Shown here: positions 8,277 to 18,099 of the stretch, piece after piece
Numbering within the stretch: position 1 is the first letter of the stretch
Layout: the number at the start of each line of letters is the position of its first letter
Assembly (NCBI RefSeq): GCF_001422815.1
Contig: NZ_LMMP01000004.1
Span: forward strand, 62,001 to 126,000
Length of the DNA stretch: 64,000 nt
Origin: Methylobacterium sp. Leaf91
Lineage (GTDB): Bacteria > Pseudomonadota > Alphaproteobacteria > Rhizobiales > Beijerinckiaceae
Direction of reading: 5' to 3'
The notes under the pieces: generated by a model
The model's input: only the letters and a program-made list of their open reading frames with translations
What the model was told of the DNA's origin: nothing
Databases searched by the model: none
Made by a program: the position numbers and the translations under genes

Positions 8277-8433
8277 GCGAGCCCTCTCGACCGCTCAGGC
8301 TCCACTCGGGCGGCCTCCCATGGACGGAAGTCGCGCGAGGTGAACCTAGTTGGGTCGGCTCTAGAGTGTAAGCGCCCGTGCTGGCAACACGTCATCGCGG
8401 CGTCCGGCCATGCGCTCTCGTGGAAAAGCGCCG

Positions 8434-9600
8434 TCAGGCCGCTTTGGACGGGGGCAGGACACCCGCTCCGCGACAGCGGTCGATGATGCTGTGGATAGGC
8501 TCCGGCCCGGCGACGAAGGCGACGTAATCGAACGCCTCCGGGTTCAGGCTCGACATCAGAAGCTGGAAATGCATGCGGAACAGGTTCCACTTGCGCCGGG
8601 CGATGATCTTGCGCTCGATCAGATCGGTAATGCGGACATGGATCTCCACCGGCTGGTGCCCGGCAAGCGACGGGACACCGGAGGCAGTGAGTACGTCGCG
8701 ATCGTGGACCGAGAGCCAGTCCCATTTCGCGCGCACGTCGATCCAGCGAATCGCCGGTGCCGCCGCCACCCGGGAGAGCGCTGCGCGCATCTCTTTGGCC
8801 GGCGCATCGAGGGTGATCCAGGGGATCACGCTGCCGATGCTGACGAAGGAGACGGGCGTGCCGCGCAAGCCGAAATCCGGATCGCGGGTGAGGATCCGGT
8901 CGAGGGCCTCGATGCCGAGAAAGCTCGACGAGGAATGTCCGATGACGACGATCTCGGAGGCATGGCCTTCGGCGGCCTGGATCTCGGTCGCGAAGGCGTC
9001 GAGGCGCGCGCGCATCCGGGTCTCGGCGCCGCTGGCATGGTCGTAGGTGAAGGCGGTATCGTCCACCAGGTGGGCGACGTAGAACGGCTTGCCCCGTGTC
9101 ACCGCCATCAGGCCGAGATGAATCCCGTAGGCGAGAATGGGGATCGCCGCGAGGCTCCAGGGTCGCCATTGCTCCGGTCCGAGACAGGCCGGCAGAGCCG
9201 CGAGGACGAGGGAGAGAACCACCAGGGCGGCGTAGATCGCGTGGACGCCGATGATCACGCGGGCGAAGCGCTTCGCCTCGCGACGGAAGCGCTTCGGGTA
9301 GCCGTCCCGTAAGAGCCGCCACCAGAGTGCGGGCACCTCGACGAGCCGGCGCAGGGTCGAACGTGGGAACCGGGCGCGGACGATGTCGTCCCAGCGCAGC
9401 AGGGTGTAGCGCGTCGGCGCGCCATCCGCCTCCACCCGCCAGTCGAGGCGCAATCCGTCGGTGGACCGTTCCGGATCGCTTACGGTGATGGTCATGCCGC
9501 GCCGGACGGCGGTCAGCCGGCTCTCCCGCCGGAAGAGGCCCCAATAGGTCTCGGGTTCACGCGGGTCGAAACCCGGCATGTAGAAGACCTGGCGAGGCAA
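8434..9600 (-). CDS. Membrane-associated alpha/beta-hydrolase-like protein, uncharacterised
   Basis: A 388-residue protein with features of an alpha/beta hydrolase: an opening strand-loop QVFYMPGFDPREPETY, and a nucleophile-elbow-like strand EIVVIGHSSSSFLGIEALDR (GHSSS, the Ser being the candidate nucleophile). Unusually, residues about 110-170 insert two transmembrane segments (VIIGVHAIYAALVVLSLVLA and LAAIPILAYGIHLGLMAV) before the catalytic region. Late acidic and His residues (RWIDVRAKWDWLS, GHQPVEIHVRITD) could complete a triad but I cannot assign them. The start is a TTG at 9600 or the ATG at 9579; the TTG keeps the opening strand. It stands alone between purL and recQ. Confidence 0.75.
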   Translation of the reverse strand: MPRQVFYMPGFDPREPETYWGLFRRESRLTAVRRGMTITVSDPERSTDGLRLDWRVEADGAPTRYTLLRWDDIVRARFPRSTLRRLVEVPALWWRLLRDGYPKRFRREAKRFARVIIGVHAIYAALVVLSLVLAALPACLGPEQWRPWSLAAIPILAYGIHLGLMAVTRGKPFYVAHLVDDTAFTYDHASGAETRMRARLDAFATEIQAAEGHASEIVVIGHSSSSFLGIEALDRILTRDPDFGLRGTPVSFVSIGSVIPWITLDAPAKEMRAALSRVAAAPAIRWIDVRAKWDWLSVHDRDVLTASGVPSLAGHQPVEIHVRITDLIERKIIARRKWNLFRMHFQLLMSSLNPEAFDYVAFVAGPEPIHSIIDRCRGAGVLPPSKAA

Positions 9601-9846
9601 GGTGTCGGGGGCCGGCGGTTCGGAGGCGATGGGGCTGGTATCCGTGACTGTGTGGAAGACAGGCGCGAGTGGGGCGCCGAATCCGCTGCCTACACGAACT
9701 GGCCGGCACGATACGAGTGCGAAACCGCATCAGGCTGTGTCGGTCGAGAGCGCTCTCCGCCGACGTGGATGCCAGTTCGGCGGAAAAGAGCGCGGCACAA
9801 CAAGGGGCTGGAGCTTTGTCCCGGCCCAACATGCTCGGGCCCAGCG

Positions 9847-11688
9847 CTAGCCGTGCGCAAGGTATTCCGCGATGGCGGTGACGAAGCGGTCGCCATAGGC
9901 GTCGCGCTTGCGCTCACCGACTCCGTGCACCGTCCGCAAGGCGTAGAGGTCGACGGGCTTGGCCTTGGCCATCTCGATCAGCGTGCGGTCGGGAAAGACC
10001 ATGAAGGCGGCGATGCCTTCGCCGCGGGCGATGGTGGCACGCAGGCCTCTGAGATGCTGGAACAAAGCTTCCGTCGCCGGATCGAGATCGAGGGTCGCAT
10101 CCTCGCGCGCCGCGCCGCTGCGCTTCCGGTCACGCGGCTCGGCCACCTTCGGCTCCGGGTCCGGCCGCATCTGGATCGCTTCGCGGCCGAACAGGATGGC
10201 TTCGCCCTTCTCGGTCAGGGAGAGCCCGCCGAACCCGTCATCGTTCTCCGCCACGGCCCCGGCTGCAAAGAGCTGGCGCAGCATTGCCCGCCATGCCGGG
10301 AGCGGCTTGTCGGCACCGACGCCGAAGGTCTTCAGCGCCGTATGGCCGTTGCGCCTGATCGTGTCGGTCTCCTTGCCGTGGACGACGTCGCAGACATAGG
10401 CGGCGCCGAAACGCTGCCCCGTACGGACGATGGCCGAGAGCAGCTTCTGCGCCGGCACGGTGGCGTCGATGAGCGAGATGCCGCTGCGGCAGAGGTCGCA
10501 ACGCCCGCAGGGCTCGCTCGCCTCGCCGAAATAGCCGAGCAGCGATTGCCGCCGGCAGGTCGCACCCTCGCAAAGCGCGATCATTGCCTCCAGCTTGCGC
10601 CGCTCGACCCGGCGGCGCTCGTCCGGCACGTCCTTCTCGTCGATCTGCCGTCGGCGCAGGGACATGTCGTCGAGGCCGTAGATCGTGAGCGTATCGGCGG
10701 GCAGGCCATCGCGACCGGCGCGGCCGATCTCCTGATAGTAGCCCTCGACATTGGAGGGCATGTCGGCGTGGCAGACGAAGCGGACGTCCGGCTTGTTGAT
10801 GCCCATGCCGAAGGCGACGGTGGCGGTCATCACCACCCCATCCTCCTGCAGGAACGTGTCCTGGTTCTTCATGCGCGTGCCCTGGTCGAGGCCGGCATGG
10901 TAGGGGAGGGCGTTGAACCCATCCTTGGCGAGCACCTCCGCGAGCTGCTCCGTGCGCTTCCTCGACGAGCAGTAAATGATCCCGCTCTCGGAGCGGCGGT
11001 GGCGCAGGAAGCGCTCGATCTGGCGGGTCGGGTTGTCCTTCGGCGTGAAGGTCAGCCGGATGTTCGGCCGGTCGAAGGAATGCACGAAGGCCTTCAGGTC
11101 GCGGCCGGCCGGAAACAGCCGCTCGGTGATGTCGGCCCGCGTCGCCTTGTCGGCGGTGGCGGTGAGCGCCACGGTCTGGACATTCCCCAACGCCTCACGC
11201 GCCTTGGAGAGATCGCGGTATTCCGGGCGGAAATCATGCCCCCATTGCGAGACGCAATGAGCCTCGTCCACGGCCAGCCGCCGCACGCCGGCCCCGCGCA
11301 GGGCATCCATCAGCCCTTCCATCATCAGCCGCTCAGGCGAGACGAAGAGGAGCCGCAGATCGCCGCTGCGGATCTTGCGCCAGGTCTCCCGCGACGTCGC
11401 CTCCGCCACCGATGAGTTCAGGGTCGCTGCTTCGACGCCGAAACCGATCATCTGCTGGACCTGATCGTGCATCAGGGCGATCAGCGGCGACACGACCACC
11501 GTGAGTGAGGATTCGACCAGGGCCGGCAGCTGATAGGTCATCGACTTGCCCGAGCCCGTCGGCATCACCGCGAACACGTCTGTCCCATCGAGGACGGCAC
11601 CGATCACCTCGTCCTGTCCGGGCCGGAAATCGTCGTAGCCGAAGGTCTTCTTGAGGGCGCGTCGAGCTTCGTCGAGGCGGTCGGTCAT
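9847..11688 (-). CDS. recQ: ATP-dependent DNA helicase RecQ
   Basis: A 3'-5' superfamily-2 helicase acting in recombination and fork repair. In order: motif 0/I ([25 protein letters not shown]), motif [20 protein letters not shown] (DEAH plus the RecQ aromatic loop), motif [14 protein letters not shown], the second RecA-like domain to [13 protein letters not shown], a zinc-binding region ([19 protein letters not shown]), a winged-helix domain, and a C-terminal HRDC domain (about residues 535-610). At 613 residues it matches full-length bacterial RecQ. It is on the minus strand, probably monocistronic; the ATG at 11688 is the only good start. Confidence 0.97.
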   Translation of the reverse strand: MTDRLDEARRALKKTFGYDDFRPGQDEVIGAVLDGTDVFAVMPTGSGKSMTYQLPALVESSLTVVVSPLIALMHDQVQQMIGFGVEAATLNSSVAEATSRETWRKIRSGDLRLLFVSPERLMMEGLMDALRGAGVRRLAVDEAHCVSQWGHDFRPEYRDLSKAREALGNVQTVALTATADKATRADITERLFPAGRDLKAFVHSFDRPNIRLTFTPKDNPTRQIERFLRHRRSESGIIYCSSRKRTEQLAEVLAKDGFNALPYHAGLDQGTRMKNQDTFLQEDGVVMTATVAFGMGINKPDVRFVCHADMPSNVEGYYQEIGRAGRDGLPADTLTIYGLDDMSLRRRQIDEKDVPDERRRVERRKLEAMIALCEGATCRRQSLLGYFGEASEPCGRCDLCRSGISLIDATVPAQKLLSAIVRTGQRFGAAYVCDVVHGKETDTIRRNGHTALKTFGVGADKPLPAWRAMLRQLFAAGAVAENDDGFGGLSLTEKGEAILFGREAIQMRPDPEPKVAEPRDRKRSGAAREDATLDLDPATEALFQHLRGLRATIARGEGIAAFMVFPDRTLIEMAKAKPVDLYALRTVHGVGERKRDAYGDRFVTAIAEYLAHG

Positions 11689-11859
11689 GCAGGGCCCGTC
11701 ATCGCGGTCAGGGAAGGGCGGCAGGCGGACGTCGCGCCGGCCATCCTCGGCACGGCAATGCCGCCGTCGCGGCCGTCATTTGCCAGGATGGTGGCTTTGA
11801 CGGCCTCGGGCTCCAAGGTCAATCGTCGGGATCGCCGCCTCGCCTCGATCGCGAACGTG

Positions 11860-12498
11860 TCAGCGGGATGCGATCGCCACGGCGGCACCGGCCATGAGCG
11901 TTCCGGCTCCACGGTTGAGCAGTCGCCGCGCCCTGGCGGAGGTCATCACGCGCCGGGCTCGTTCGGCCGCCAGGACGTAACCGGAGAGGACGATGCCGAG
12001 GACGAGAACGATGGTGGCGCCAAGTTCCACCAGCCCCAGAGCATCGATCCGGTCGAGATCGACCACCGTCGGCAGCAGGGCCAGGAAGAACAGGATCACC
12101 TTCGGGTTGCCCAGGGTGATGGCGAGGCCGCCCGCGAACAGACGCAAGGCTCCCTCGTCACGAAGAGGCTCCGCGTCGATCACGCCGACCCGGGATGTCC
12201 AGGCTTTGAAGGCCAGGACAGCGAGATAGACCGCGCCGGCATATTTCAGGGCGACGAGGAGCGGCGCGAAGGTCTGCGCCACCAGGGCGAATCCACCGGC
12301 CGCTACCGCGAACCATATCAGGTCGCCGACAATGAAGCCCGCGACGAAGGCACCGATGCCGCGGGTGCCCTCGGCCAGGACACGCGCCACCAGGGCTGCG
12401 ATGCCGGGGCCGGGGGAGGCTACGGCGGCGGCATAGATGGCGGCAAAGACGACAAGATGCGCGATGTGAATGACGCCTGCTCCGGTCGACAGTTGCAA
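11860..12498 (-). CDS. LysE/RhtB family amino-acid exporter
   Basis: A six-helix inner-membrane exporter of the LysE/RhtB family; substrates are usually amino acids or their derivatives and cannot be predicted from sequence. The family signature lies in the first helix and loop: AAIYAAAVASPGPGIAALVAR. Helix 2 follows (GIGAFVAGFIVGDLIWFAVA), then the second conserved block FAGGLAITLGNPKVILFFLA. No ATG is suitably placed: a TTG at 12498 gives 212 residues with the expected short N-terminus, and another TTG at 12564 would add 22 unneeded residues. It is divergent from the DUF5993-DsbB pair. Confidence 0.85.
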   Translation of the reverse strand: MQLSTGAGVIHIAHLVVFAAIYAAAVASPGPGIAALVARVLAEGTRGIGAFVAGFIVGDLIWFAVAAGGFALVAQTFAPLLVALKYAGAVYLAVLAFKAWTSRVGVIDAEPLRDEGALRLFAGGLAITLGNPKVILFFLALLPTVVDLDRIDALGLVELGATIVLVLGIVLSGYVLAAERARRVMTSARARRLLNRGAGTLMAGAAVAIASR

Positions 12499-12615
12499 TA
12501 CAGGGCATACCAAGACTTCACATCTTAAGTCACCCGAAAGGAGATGTCTGCTCAGATTGGGCAAGGGTCAGCGGGTCGTCATCGCGGGCCGATGAAAGAC
12601 CGGCGAGTTTATCCC

Positions 12616-12771
12616 ATGATGGTCCTTCCCTTCCTCGGTTTCGCTGGCGCCACGGGGGCGGCGATCGCCGGGAGACGCGGCCTGGCCTTGCTGCTCTGGG
12701 GCCTGTCCCTGGGCGTGCTGCTGGCATTGTTCCGCGAGCACGCCACCGACGCCCTGCCGCTCGTCTTCTGA
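12616..12771 (+). CDS. DUF5993 small membrane protein
   Basis: A protein of 51 residues starting MMVLPFLGFAGATGAAIAGR and ending LFREHATDALPLVF, with two transmembrane segments separated by a short basic turn. This matches DUF5993, a tiny family found just upstream of a DsbB-type gene. It is 10 bases ahead of the DsbB-like gene on the same strand, so the two are almost certainly one operon. CGGCGAG 8-9 bases before the ATG at 12616 and the usual family length of about 50 favour this start. An in-frame ATG at 12592 would add 8 residues. Function unknown; a partner for the neighbouring oxidoreductase is inferred. Confidence 0.78.
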   Translation: MMVLPFLGFAGATGAAIAGRRGLALLLWGLSLGVLLALFREHATDALPLVF

Positions 12772-12781
12772 AGGCCCCGGA

Positions 12782-13408
12782 ATGTCCGCATCGTCCCTCG
12801 CCCGCGCGCTGAACGCAGCGGGACTCCTCGGCTGCAGCCTCATCCTGCTCGTGGCGTTCTGGTTTCAGATCGTCCTCGGAGAATTGCCGTGCCCGCTCTG
12901 CGTGCTCCAGCGCGCCGCTTTCACGGCAGTCGGCCTGGGGCTCGTCCTCAATATCTGCGACCGGCCGAGACCGTCACATTATGCCATCGTCATCCTGAGC
13001 GCCGTGGTGGGAGGCGCGGTCTCCGCCCGTCAGACGGCTTTGCACATCATCCCCGGAACCGGGACCTATGGCTCGGATCTGTTCGGCTTCCATTTCTATG
13101 TTTGGGCGCTCATCGCCTTCACCGGCATCATCGTGGCCGTCGCGATCCTGTGCCTGTGGGATCGGCAGTTCACTCCTGAGGCCGCCGTGTCGCGCTCGGA
13201 GACGGTCTCGGTCCTCGGGCAGCCCACCGGAACGGCGCCGACGGTTCTCCCCGGCACCCGGGCCGGGGCGCTCGGTCTTTCCGTGGTCCTGCTGTTCCTC
13301 GTCGTGGCGCTGGCCAATGCCGGCTCGACCTTCGCAGAATGCGGATTCGGCCTGTGTCCCGACAATCCGGTAAATTACGAGATGTTCGAGCGGCTGATCG
13401 CGCGGTGA
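12782..13408 (+). CDS. dsbB: DsbB-like disulfide oxidoreductase
   Basis: A 208-residue inner-membrane protein of the DsbB family, which reoxidises periplasmic DsbA-type thiol oxidases and passes electrons to quinone. Four transmembrane helices are expected, and the first periplasmic loop carries the redox pair in LPCPLCVLQR (Cys37, Cys40). The second periplasmic loop (HIIPGTGTYGSDLFGFHFY) lacks the usual second Cys pair; instead there is CGFGLC near the C-terminus (Cys187, Cys192) after an extra hydrophobic segment. This arrangement goes with the DUF5993 partner encoded just upstream. Its stop lies one base from the convergent recF stop. Confidence 0.85.
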   Translation: MSASSLARALNAAGLLGCSLILLVAFWFQIVLGELPCPLCVLQRAAFTAVGLGLVLNICDRPRPSHYAIVILSAVVGGAVSARQTALHIIPGTGTYGSDLFGFHFYVWALIAFTGIIVAVAILCLWDRQFTPEAAVSRSETVSVLGQPTGTAPTVLPGTRAGALGLSVVLLFLVVALANAGSTFAECGFGLCPDNPVNYEMFERLIAR

Positions 13409-13409
13409 T

Positions 13410-14618
13410 TCAGGCGGGCACGATACGCCCGTCGGACACCGAAACCATGTCGGCCCGGCCGTCCAGCTCGGCAAACAGCGCCGGATCGGCGCCGGTCATC
13501 CAGACCTGCCCCTGCAGGGCGGCCAAGGCATCGAACAGGCCCGCCCGCCGCCGCGGATCGAGATGCGCCGCGACCTCGTCGAGCAGGATGACGGGGGCGA
13601 TGCCGCACATGGCCTGAACCAGGCGCGCATGGGCCAGGACGAGGCCGATGAGCAGCGCCTTCTGCTCACCTGTCGAAGCGGTCGCGGCGGCCACGTCCTT
13701 CGGTCCGTGGCGGACAACGAGGTCGGTAGCCTGCGGGCCGACCAGGGTGCGCCCGGCGGCACGGTCGCGGTGGCGGCCCTGGCGCAGGGCGGCGCGGAAC
13801 CGGTCCTCCGCCTCCAGGGCCGGCCAGACGGCCACGAGATCGTCTAGGTCGCCTTCCAGCCTCAGCCCCGCCCATGGAAAGGGCTGCGCGTCGTCGCGGG
13901 TCTCGGCGATGAGACGATCCAGCCGCTCGGCGGTCTCGCGCCGCGCCAACGCCACAGCGACGCCGAGTTCGGCGACTTCGCGCTCGACCGCATCGAGCCA
14001 TTGCCCGTCGCTGGGCCGTTCTTCGAGCAGGCGGTTGCGTGATCGAAGTGCCCGCTCCAGCGCGTTCACCCTGGCGCCGTGCGTCGCGTCGACGGCAAGG
14101 ACCAGACGGTCGAGGAAGCGGCGGCGGTCGCCGGCGGGGCCGCGAAACAACCCGTCGAGATCCGGCGTCAGCCAGACCACCCTCAAGAACTCGGAGAAGG
14201 CAACGGGGGAACCTACCGTCTCGCCGTCGATCCGGCACAGACGCGTGGCCCGGCCGTCGCCCACGGCGGGCTCGAAGCCCGTGCCGATGCGATGTTCCTC
14301 CTCGCCCTGTTTGAGCGCGAGGGAGACCGCGAACCCGCCGGAGCCGGCATTGCGCGCCATGCTTGATAGGTCCGCGCGCCGCAGGCCACGGCCGGGGGAG
14401 AAGAGCGAAATCGATTCGAGGAGGTTGGTCTTCCCCGCCCCGTTCTCTCCGACGAGCGCGACGAAGCGGCTCCCGACGGCGAGGTCGAGATCGGCATGGT
14501 TGCGGAAGTCGCGGCAGATGACACGGGTGAGGCGCAGACCGACGACGGACGGTTCGTCGGTGGATGGATCCACGATGCCCGAACTTTCTGGGGTAATCGG
14601 CGAAACGACCTCGATCAC
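13410..14618 (-). CDS. recF: DNA replication/repair protein RecF
   Basis: RecF is an SMC-like ATPase that with RecO and RecR loads RecA at single-strand gaps. Visible: an N-terminal RLTRVICRDFRNHADLDL, Walker A GENGAGKTNLLESISLFSPG, the signature ASTGEQKALLIGLVLAHARL and Walker B PVILLDEVAAHLD. At 402 residues it is longer than the usual 360-370, owing to about 20 extra N-terminal residues and loop insertions. The start is GTG at 14618, overlapping the dnaN stop as GTGA, so translation is coupled. Transcription order is dnaA, dnaN, recF, the classical origin-proximal order. Confidence 0.97.
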   Translation of the reverse strand: MIEVVSPITPESSGIVDPSTDEPSVVGLRLTRVICRDFRNHADLDLAVGSRFVALVGENGAGKTNLLESISLFSPGRGLRRADLSSMARNAGSGGFAVSLALKQGEEEHRIGTGFEPAVGDGRATRLCRIDGETVGSPVAFSEFLRVVWLTPDLDGLFRGPAGDRRRFLDRLVLAVDATHGARVNALERALRSRNRLLEERPSDGQWLDAVEREVAELGVAVALARRETAERLDRLIAETRDDAQPFPWAGLRLEGDLDDLVAVWPALEAEDRFRAALRQGRHRDRAAGRTLVGPQATDLVVRHGPKDVAAATASTGEQKALLIGLVLAHARLVQAMCGIAPVILLDEVAAHLDPRRRAGLFDALAALQGQVWMTGADPALFAELDGRADMVSVSDGRIVPA

Positions 14619-15736
14619 ACCCGCATCGGCATCAGCACATACAGCGCCGAGGCGCCCTCGCGGTCCTGGATCAGGGTCGGCGAGCCGGGATCGGCGAGCT
14701 TGAACAGAGCCGTGTCGCCCTCGAGCTGGCTCGTGATGTCGAGAAGGTAGCGAGCGTTGAAGCCGATATCGAGGGCGGAGGCCTCGTAATCGACGTCGAG
14801 CTCTTCCGTGGCACTGCCGGAATCCGGGTTGTTGACGGAGAGGGCGAGGCGGCCCTCCTGCACGGCGAGCTTCACCGCGCGGCCGCGCTCGGACGAGATC
14901 GTCGAGACACGGTCGACCGCACGGGCGAACTCGTCGCGCTGCACCGTGAGAAACTTGTCGTTCCCCGACGGGATCACCCGCTGGTAGTCGGGGAAGGTGC
15001 CGTCGATGAGCTTGGAGATCAGCGTCACGCCGCTGGCGAAGCGGAAGCGGATCTTGGCCGGCGACAGGTCGATCTCGACGGTCTCGCCGCCATCCTCCAC
15101 CAGCTTCTGAATCTCCGCCACGGCCTTACGCGGCACGATGATGCCCGGCATGCCACGGCTGCCCTCGGGGGCGTCGATCTCGACGCGGGCGAGGCGATGG
15201 CCGTCGGTGGCGACCGCACGCATCTTGAGGGCGCCGTCGACATCGATCGTGTGGAGGTAGATCCCGTTGAGGTAGTACCGCGTCTCTTCCGTGGAGATGG
15301 CGAACTGGGTCTTCTCGATGAGACGCTTGAGGTCGCTCGCGCCGATGGCGAAGCTGGTGCCGAGTTCGCCGGCGGCGAGATCGGGGAAGTCGCCCTCGGG
15401 CAGGGCACCGAGGGAGAAGCGCGAGCGGCCGGAGCGGATCGTCATCTGCCCGGTCTCGCCGCTGGTCTCCAGCGAGACCTGCGCCCCGTCGGGGAGCTTG
15501 CGTACGATGTCGTAGATCACATGGGCGGGCACCGTGGTGGCGCCCGGATCGACGATGTCGGCCGGCACGGATTCCGTCACCTCGATGTCGAGATCGGTCG
15601 CCTTCAACTCCAATCCGTCGGTTCCGCTGCGCAGGAGCACATTGGAGAGGATCGGAATCGTATTGCGCCGCTCAACCACACGATGCACGTGGCCGAGCGA
15701 TCGAAGGAGGGCCGCGCGCTCGACAGTGACTTTCAT
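14615..15736 (-). CDS. dnaN: DNA polymerase III beta subunit (sliding clamp)
   Basis: The sliding clamp that tethers DNA polymerase III. Its 373 residues are standard and comprise three repeated clamp domains. Recognisable blocks: the start MKVTVERAALLRSLGHVHRV, RRNTIPILSNVLLR, FAISTEETRYYLNGIYLH and the end SPTLIQDREGASALYVLMPM with the conserved YVLMPMR tail that lines the peptide-binding pocket. It lies between dnaA (286-base gap) and recF (4-base overlap). The gap to dnaA holds no gene and may carry a dnaN promoter. Confidence 0.98.
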   Translation of the reverse strand: MKVTVERAALLRSLGHVHRVVERRNTIPILSNVLLRSGTDGLELKATDLDIEVTESVPADIVDPGATTVPAHVIYDIVRKLPDGAQVSLETSGETGQMTIRSGRSRFSLGALPEGDFPDLAAGELGTSFAIGASDLKRLIEKTQFAISTEETRYYLNGIYLHTIDVDGALKMRAVATDGHRLARVEIDAPEGSRGMPGIIVPRKAVAEIQKLVEDGGETVEIDLSPAKIRFRFASGVTLISKLIDGTFPDYQRVIPSGNDKFLTVQRDEFARAVDRVSTISSERGRAVKLAVQEGRLALSVNNPDSGSATEELDVDYEASALDIGFNARYLLDITSQLEGDTALFKLADPGSPTLIQDREGASALYVLMPMRV

Positions 15737-16022
15737 CGCAACAACTCGTGGTCAGTCGGAAAAACGTCGCCGACCCCGAAAACGATGACGGATGGAGCCG
15801 GCGGCTTGGCCGGTGAACTTGGCGAAGGCCCTGTCCGAACGCAAGAGCGCGAAACGCTCTATCCAGGGCAATGCGGAAGAGACGTCCTCCAGGGCAACCG
15901 CTCCGAGCGCTTGCCCCGGCTTTCTTCGACGCCCTCGGTCGGCAATGCCGGTGACCGCGAACCGGAGCTTTCGCTCGAGCTCGAGGCGAAGCTGCTCATG
16001 CGGCTTCGCCTCGTCCAGGCTT

Positions 16023-17537
16023 TCAGTCCTGCAGCATCCGCTTGAGGAGCTCGACCTCGTCGTTCAGCACATTGTCCTCGCCGATCAGCTTATCGATCTT
16101 GCGGACCGCGTGGAGCACGGTGGTGTGGTCGCGCCCTCCAAAGCGGCGGCCGATCTCGGGCAGCGACCGCAGGGTCAGCACCTTGGAGAGGTACATCGCG
16201 ATCTGGCGCGGCTTGACCACGGCGGCGGTCCGCCGCTCCGACAGGATGTCCGAACGCGAGACGTTGTAGCGCGAGGCGACCAGTTTCTGAATGTCCTCGA
16301 TCTTGATGCGCTTCGGCTCGCGGTTCTTCACGAGGTCCCGGATCGCCGTCTCCGCCGTCTCCATGGTCACGGCGGTGCCGGTGAGCGTGGCATGGGCGAG
16401 AAGCCGGTTCACGGCGCCTTCGAGATCGCGGCCATTGGCGGTGATCGCACGGGCGACATAGGTGGCGACGGTGGGCGACACCTCGAAATTCGGATGCGCC
16501 ACCCGCACAGCGGCCAGCCGTGCGGACAGGATCGACATGCGCAGCTGCTCGTCCAGCGTGCCGATCTCGACCACGAGGCCGCCGGCCAGGCGCGACCGCA
16601 CCCGCTCTTCCAGGGCTTCGAGCTCGGTGGGCGGACGATCCGAGGCCACGACGACCTGACGGCCCGCATCGATGAGCGAGTTGATCGTGTGCCCGAATTC
16701 AGCCTGGATCGACTTGCCCTGAATGAACTGGACGTCATCGAGGATGAGGAGATCGATGGCGCGCAGCTTCTCCTTGAAGGCGAGCGCACTTTGGGTCTTC
16801 AGCGCGTTGACGAAGCCGTACATGAAGCGGTCGGCGGTGAGGTAGATCACCCGGCGGCCGGATTCGCGCGCGGCGTGGCCGATGCCGTGGAGAAGGTGGG
16901 TCTTACCCAGGCCGACGCCGGCATGGAAATAGAGCGGATTGTAGAGGGCACCCTGGCCGTCATGACGGGCCACGCGCTCGGCTGCGGCGTGTGCCAGTGC
17001 ATTGGATCGCCCGACGACGAAGCTCGCGAAGGTGAGGCGATTGTCGAGGGGCGCGCCGTTGAGGTCGCCGGAGGCTTCGCCGCGCGCCTGAGAGGAGGAT
17101 TCCGCCTCGGCCGGGAAGCTCATCTCGCCGGATGAGGGCTGCGCGCTGCTGGCGGCCTGGAGACGGGCGAGGGGACTCGCGGGAGCCGAGGACTTGACCG
17201 CACCCGAAACGACGCGTGGGGGAGCACCGGCACCGCGCACGCCCACCTCGATGAGCGAGACGGTCTCTACCTCGCTGCGGAACGTGGCCAGGACACGGTC
17301 GAGATAATGGGATTCGATCCAGCTCTTGAGGAACCGGGTCGGCACGCTGAGGCGGGCGGTCCCGGAGACCACCTCCACCAATTCGAGACGCGCGAACCAG
17401 CTGGCAAAGACGTCTTCGCCCAGTTCCGCCCGCAGGCGCCGCTTCACGCGCGCCCAGGCAGCAACCGTGTCCGATCCCCCTGCGCCACTCATGCCGGTCT
17501 CGGCGTTACCCGCCACGCTACCGTCGACATGCATCAT
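16023..17537 (-). CDS. dnaA: Chromosomal replication initiator DnaA
   Basis: DnaA binds DnaA boxes at oriC and melts the origin. Start chosen at the ATG at 17537 because GAGGAGAG sits 2 bases before it; an upstream ATG at 17585 lacks such a site. The 504-residue product has domain I ([20 protein letters not shown]), a Ser/Pro-rich domain II of about 60 residues, the AAA+ domain with Walker [15 protein letters not shown] and Walker [15 protein letters not shown], and domain IV ending with the DnaA-box-binding motif [15 protein letters not shown]. The upstream 560 bases to rpsT are non-coding and a candidate for regulatory or origin sequence. Confidence 0.98.
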   Translation of the reverse strand: MMHVDGSVAGNAETGMSGAGGSDTVAAWARVKRRLRAELGEDVFASWFARLELVEVVSGTARLSVPTRFLKSWIESHYLDRVLATFRSEVETVSLIEVGVRGAGAPPRVVSGAVKSSAPASPLARLQAASSAQPSSGEMSFPAEAESSSQARGEASGDLNGAPLDNRLTFASFVVGRSNALAHAAAERVARHDGQGALYNPLYFHAGVGLGKTHLLHGIGHAARESGRRVIYLTADRFMYGFVNALKTQSALAFKEKLRAIDLLILDDVQFIQGKSIQAEFGHTINSLIDAGRQVVVASDRPPTELEALEERVRSRLAGGLVVEIGTLDEQLRMSILSARLAAVRVAHPNFEVSPTVATYVARAITANGRDLEGAVNRLLAHATLTGTAVTMETAETAIRDLVKNREPKRIKIEDIQKLVASRYNVSRSDILSERRTAAVVKPRQIAMYLSKVLTLRSLPEIGRRFGGRDHTTVLHAVRKIDKLIGEDNVLNDEVELLKRMLQD

Positions 17538-18042
17538 CGCTCTCCTCGCGCCGAGGGCGGAAGCCGCCGCCCGGAACGTACGCACACTGGACTGACTTCA
17601 CGCCCCGCAAGGAATTCGCGGAACCCATAGAGATCCGGCGGAGTCAACACCTCCACCGCAGGCTTTTGCCGATGAGAAGACCCTATCAACAATAAGCTAC
17701 GGTTCTCCTAACAACGGGGGTTGCGGGGAAAGCAGTATGAGGTGCCCTGAGAGTCTCGCTGATCCGCACCGAGTCCTGAGCCGCCCGAAACCTTGCGGAC
17801 GATTCGGATAGGTTTGAATTAAGTGTGAATTTTCCCGCTTTTGGCGAGACATCATTAATCTACACAGCCCCCCTAGACTCCGCAACACGGCAGATTCGCA
17901 AGTAGGGTTAACGATTCGACTCGGATTGGAGCGACCAACAGCCCACCGGACGATGAGCGATGGCAGTCAGCCGCGACGAAACATCCGGCGGGTTCGCACG
18001 GCGGATGCATTGGGACAGAGGCGGGAAAACACGGCCTGAAAC
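17538..18042. other. Non-coding region between rpsT and dnaA (dnaA promoter region, possible origin)
   Basis: About 500 bases with no credible gene; the two short minus-strand ORFs have random composition. In many bacteria an origin lies beside dnaA, and the 17680-17870 stretch is locally AT-richer. However, I found no TTATCCACA-type DnaA box: the nearest are TAATCTACACA at 17856-17866 and CTATCAACAA near 17683, both poor matches. I therefore call only a regulatory region here. Confidence 0.4.
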
Positions 18043-18076
18043 GAAAGAAGCCCGGCACTGAGGCCGGGCTTCTTTC
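18043..18076 (-). terminator. Intrinsic terminator after rpsT
   Basis: A perfect 14-bp stem, GAAAGAAGCCCGGC pairing with GCCGGGCTTCTTTC, with a 6-base loop. It begins 24 bases past the rpsT stop and is followed on the minus strand by GTTT. The symmetric arms with A/T-rich outer ends could work in either direction. Confidence 0.88.
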
Positions 18077-18099
18077 GCGTCATCCAAGGAAGGAAGGGA

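Noticed and set aside
6393..8486. 697-codon plus-strand frame over purL
   Set aside because: Antisense shadow of a certain gene; no domain and shadow-like composition.
9652..11415. 587-codon plus-strand frame over recQ
   Set aside because: Antisense of recQ with no recognisable domain.
17680..17870. DnaA boxes forming a clear oriC
   Set aside because: No TTATCCACA-type site found; the best matches have two or more mismatches.
17697..18058. Two short minus-strand ORFs between rpsT and dnaA
   Set aside because: Random composition, overlap each other, no ribosome sites; one runs into the rpsT terminator.
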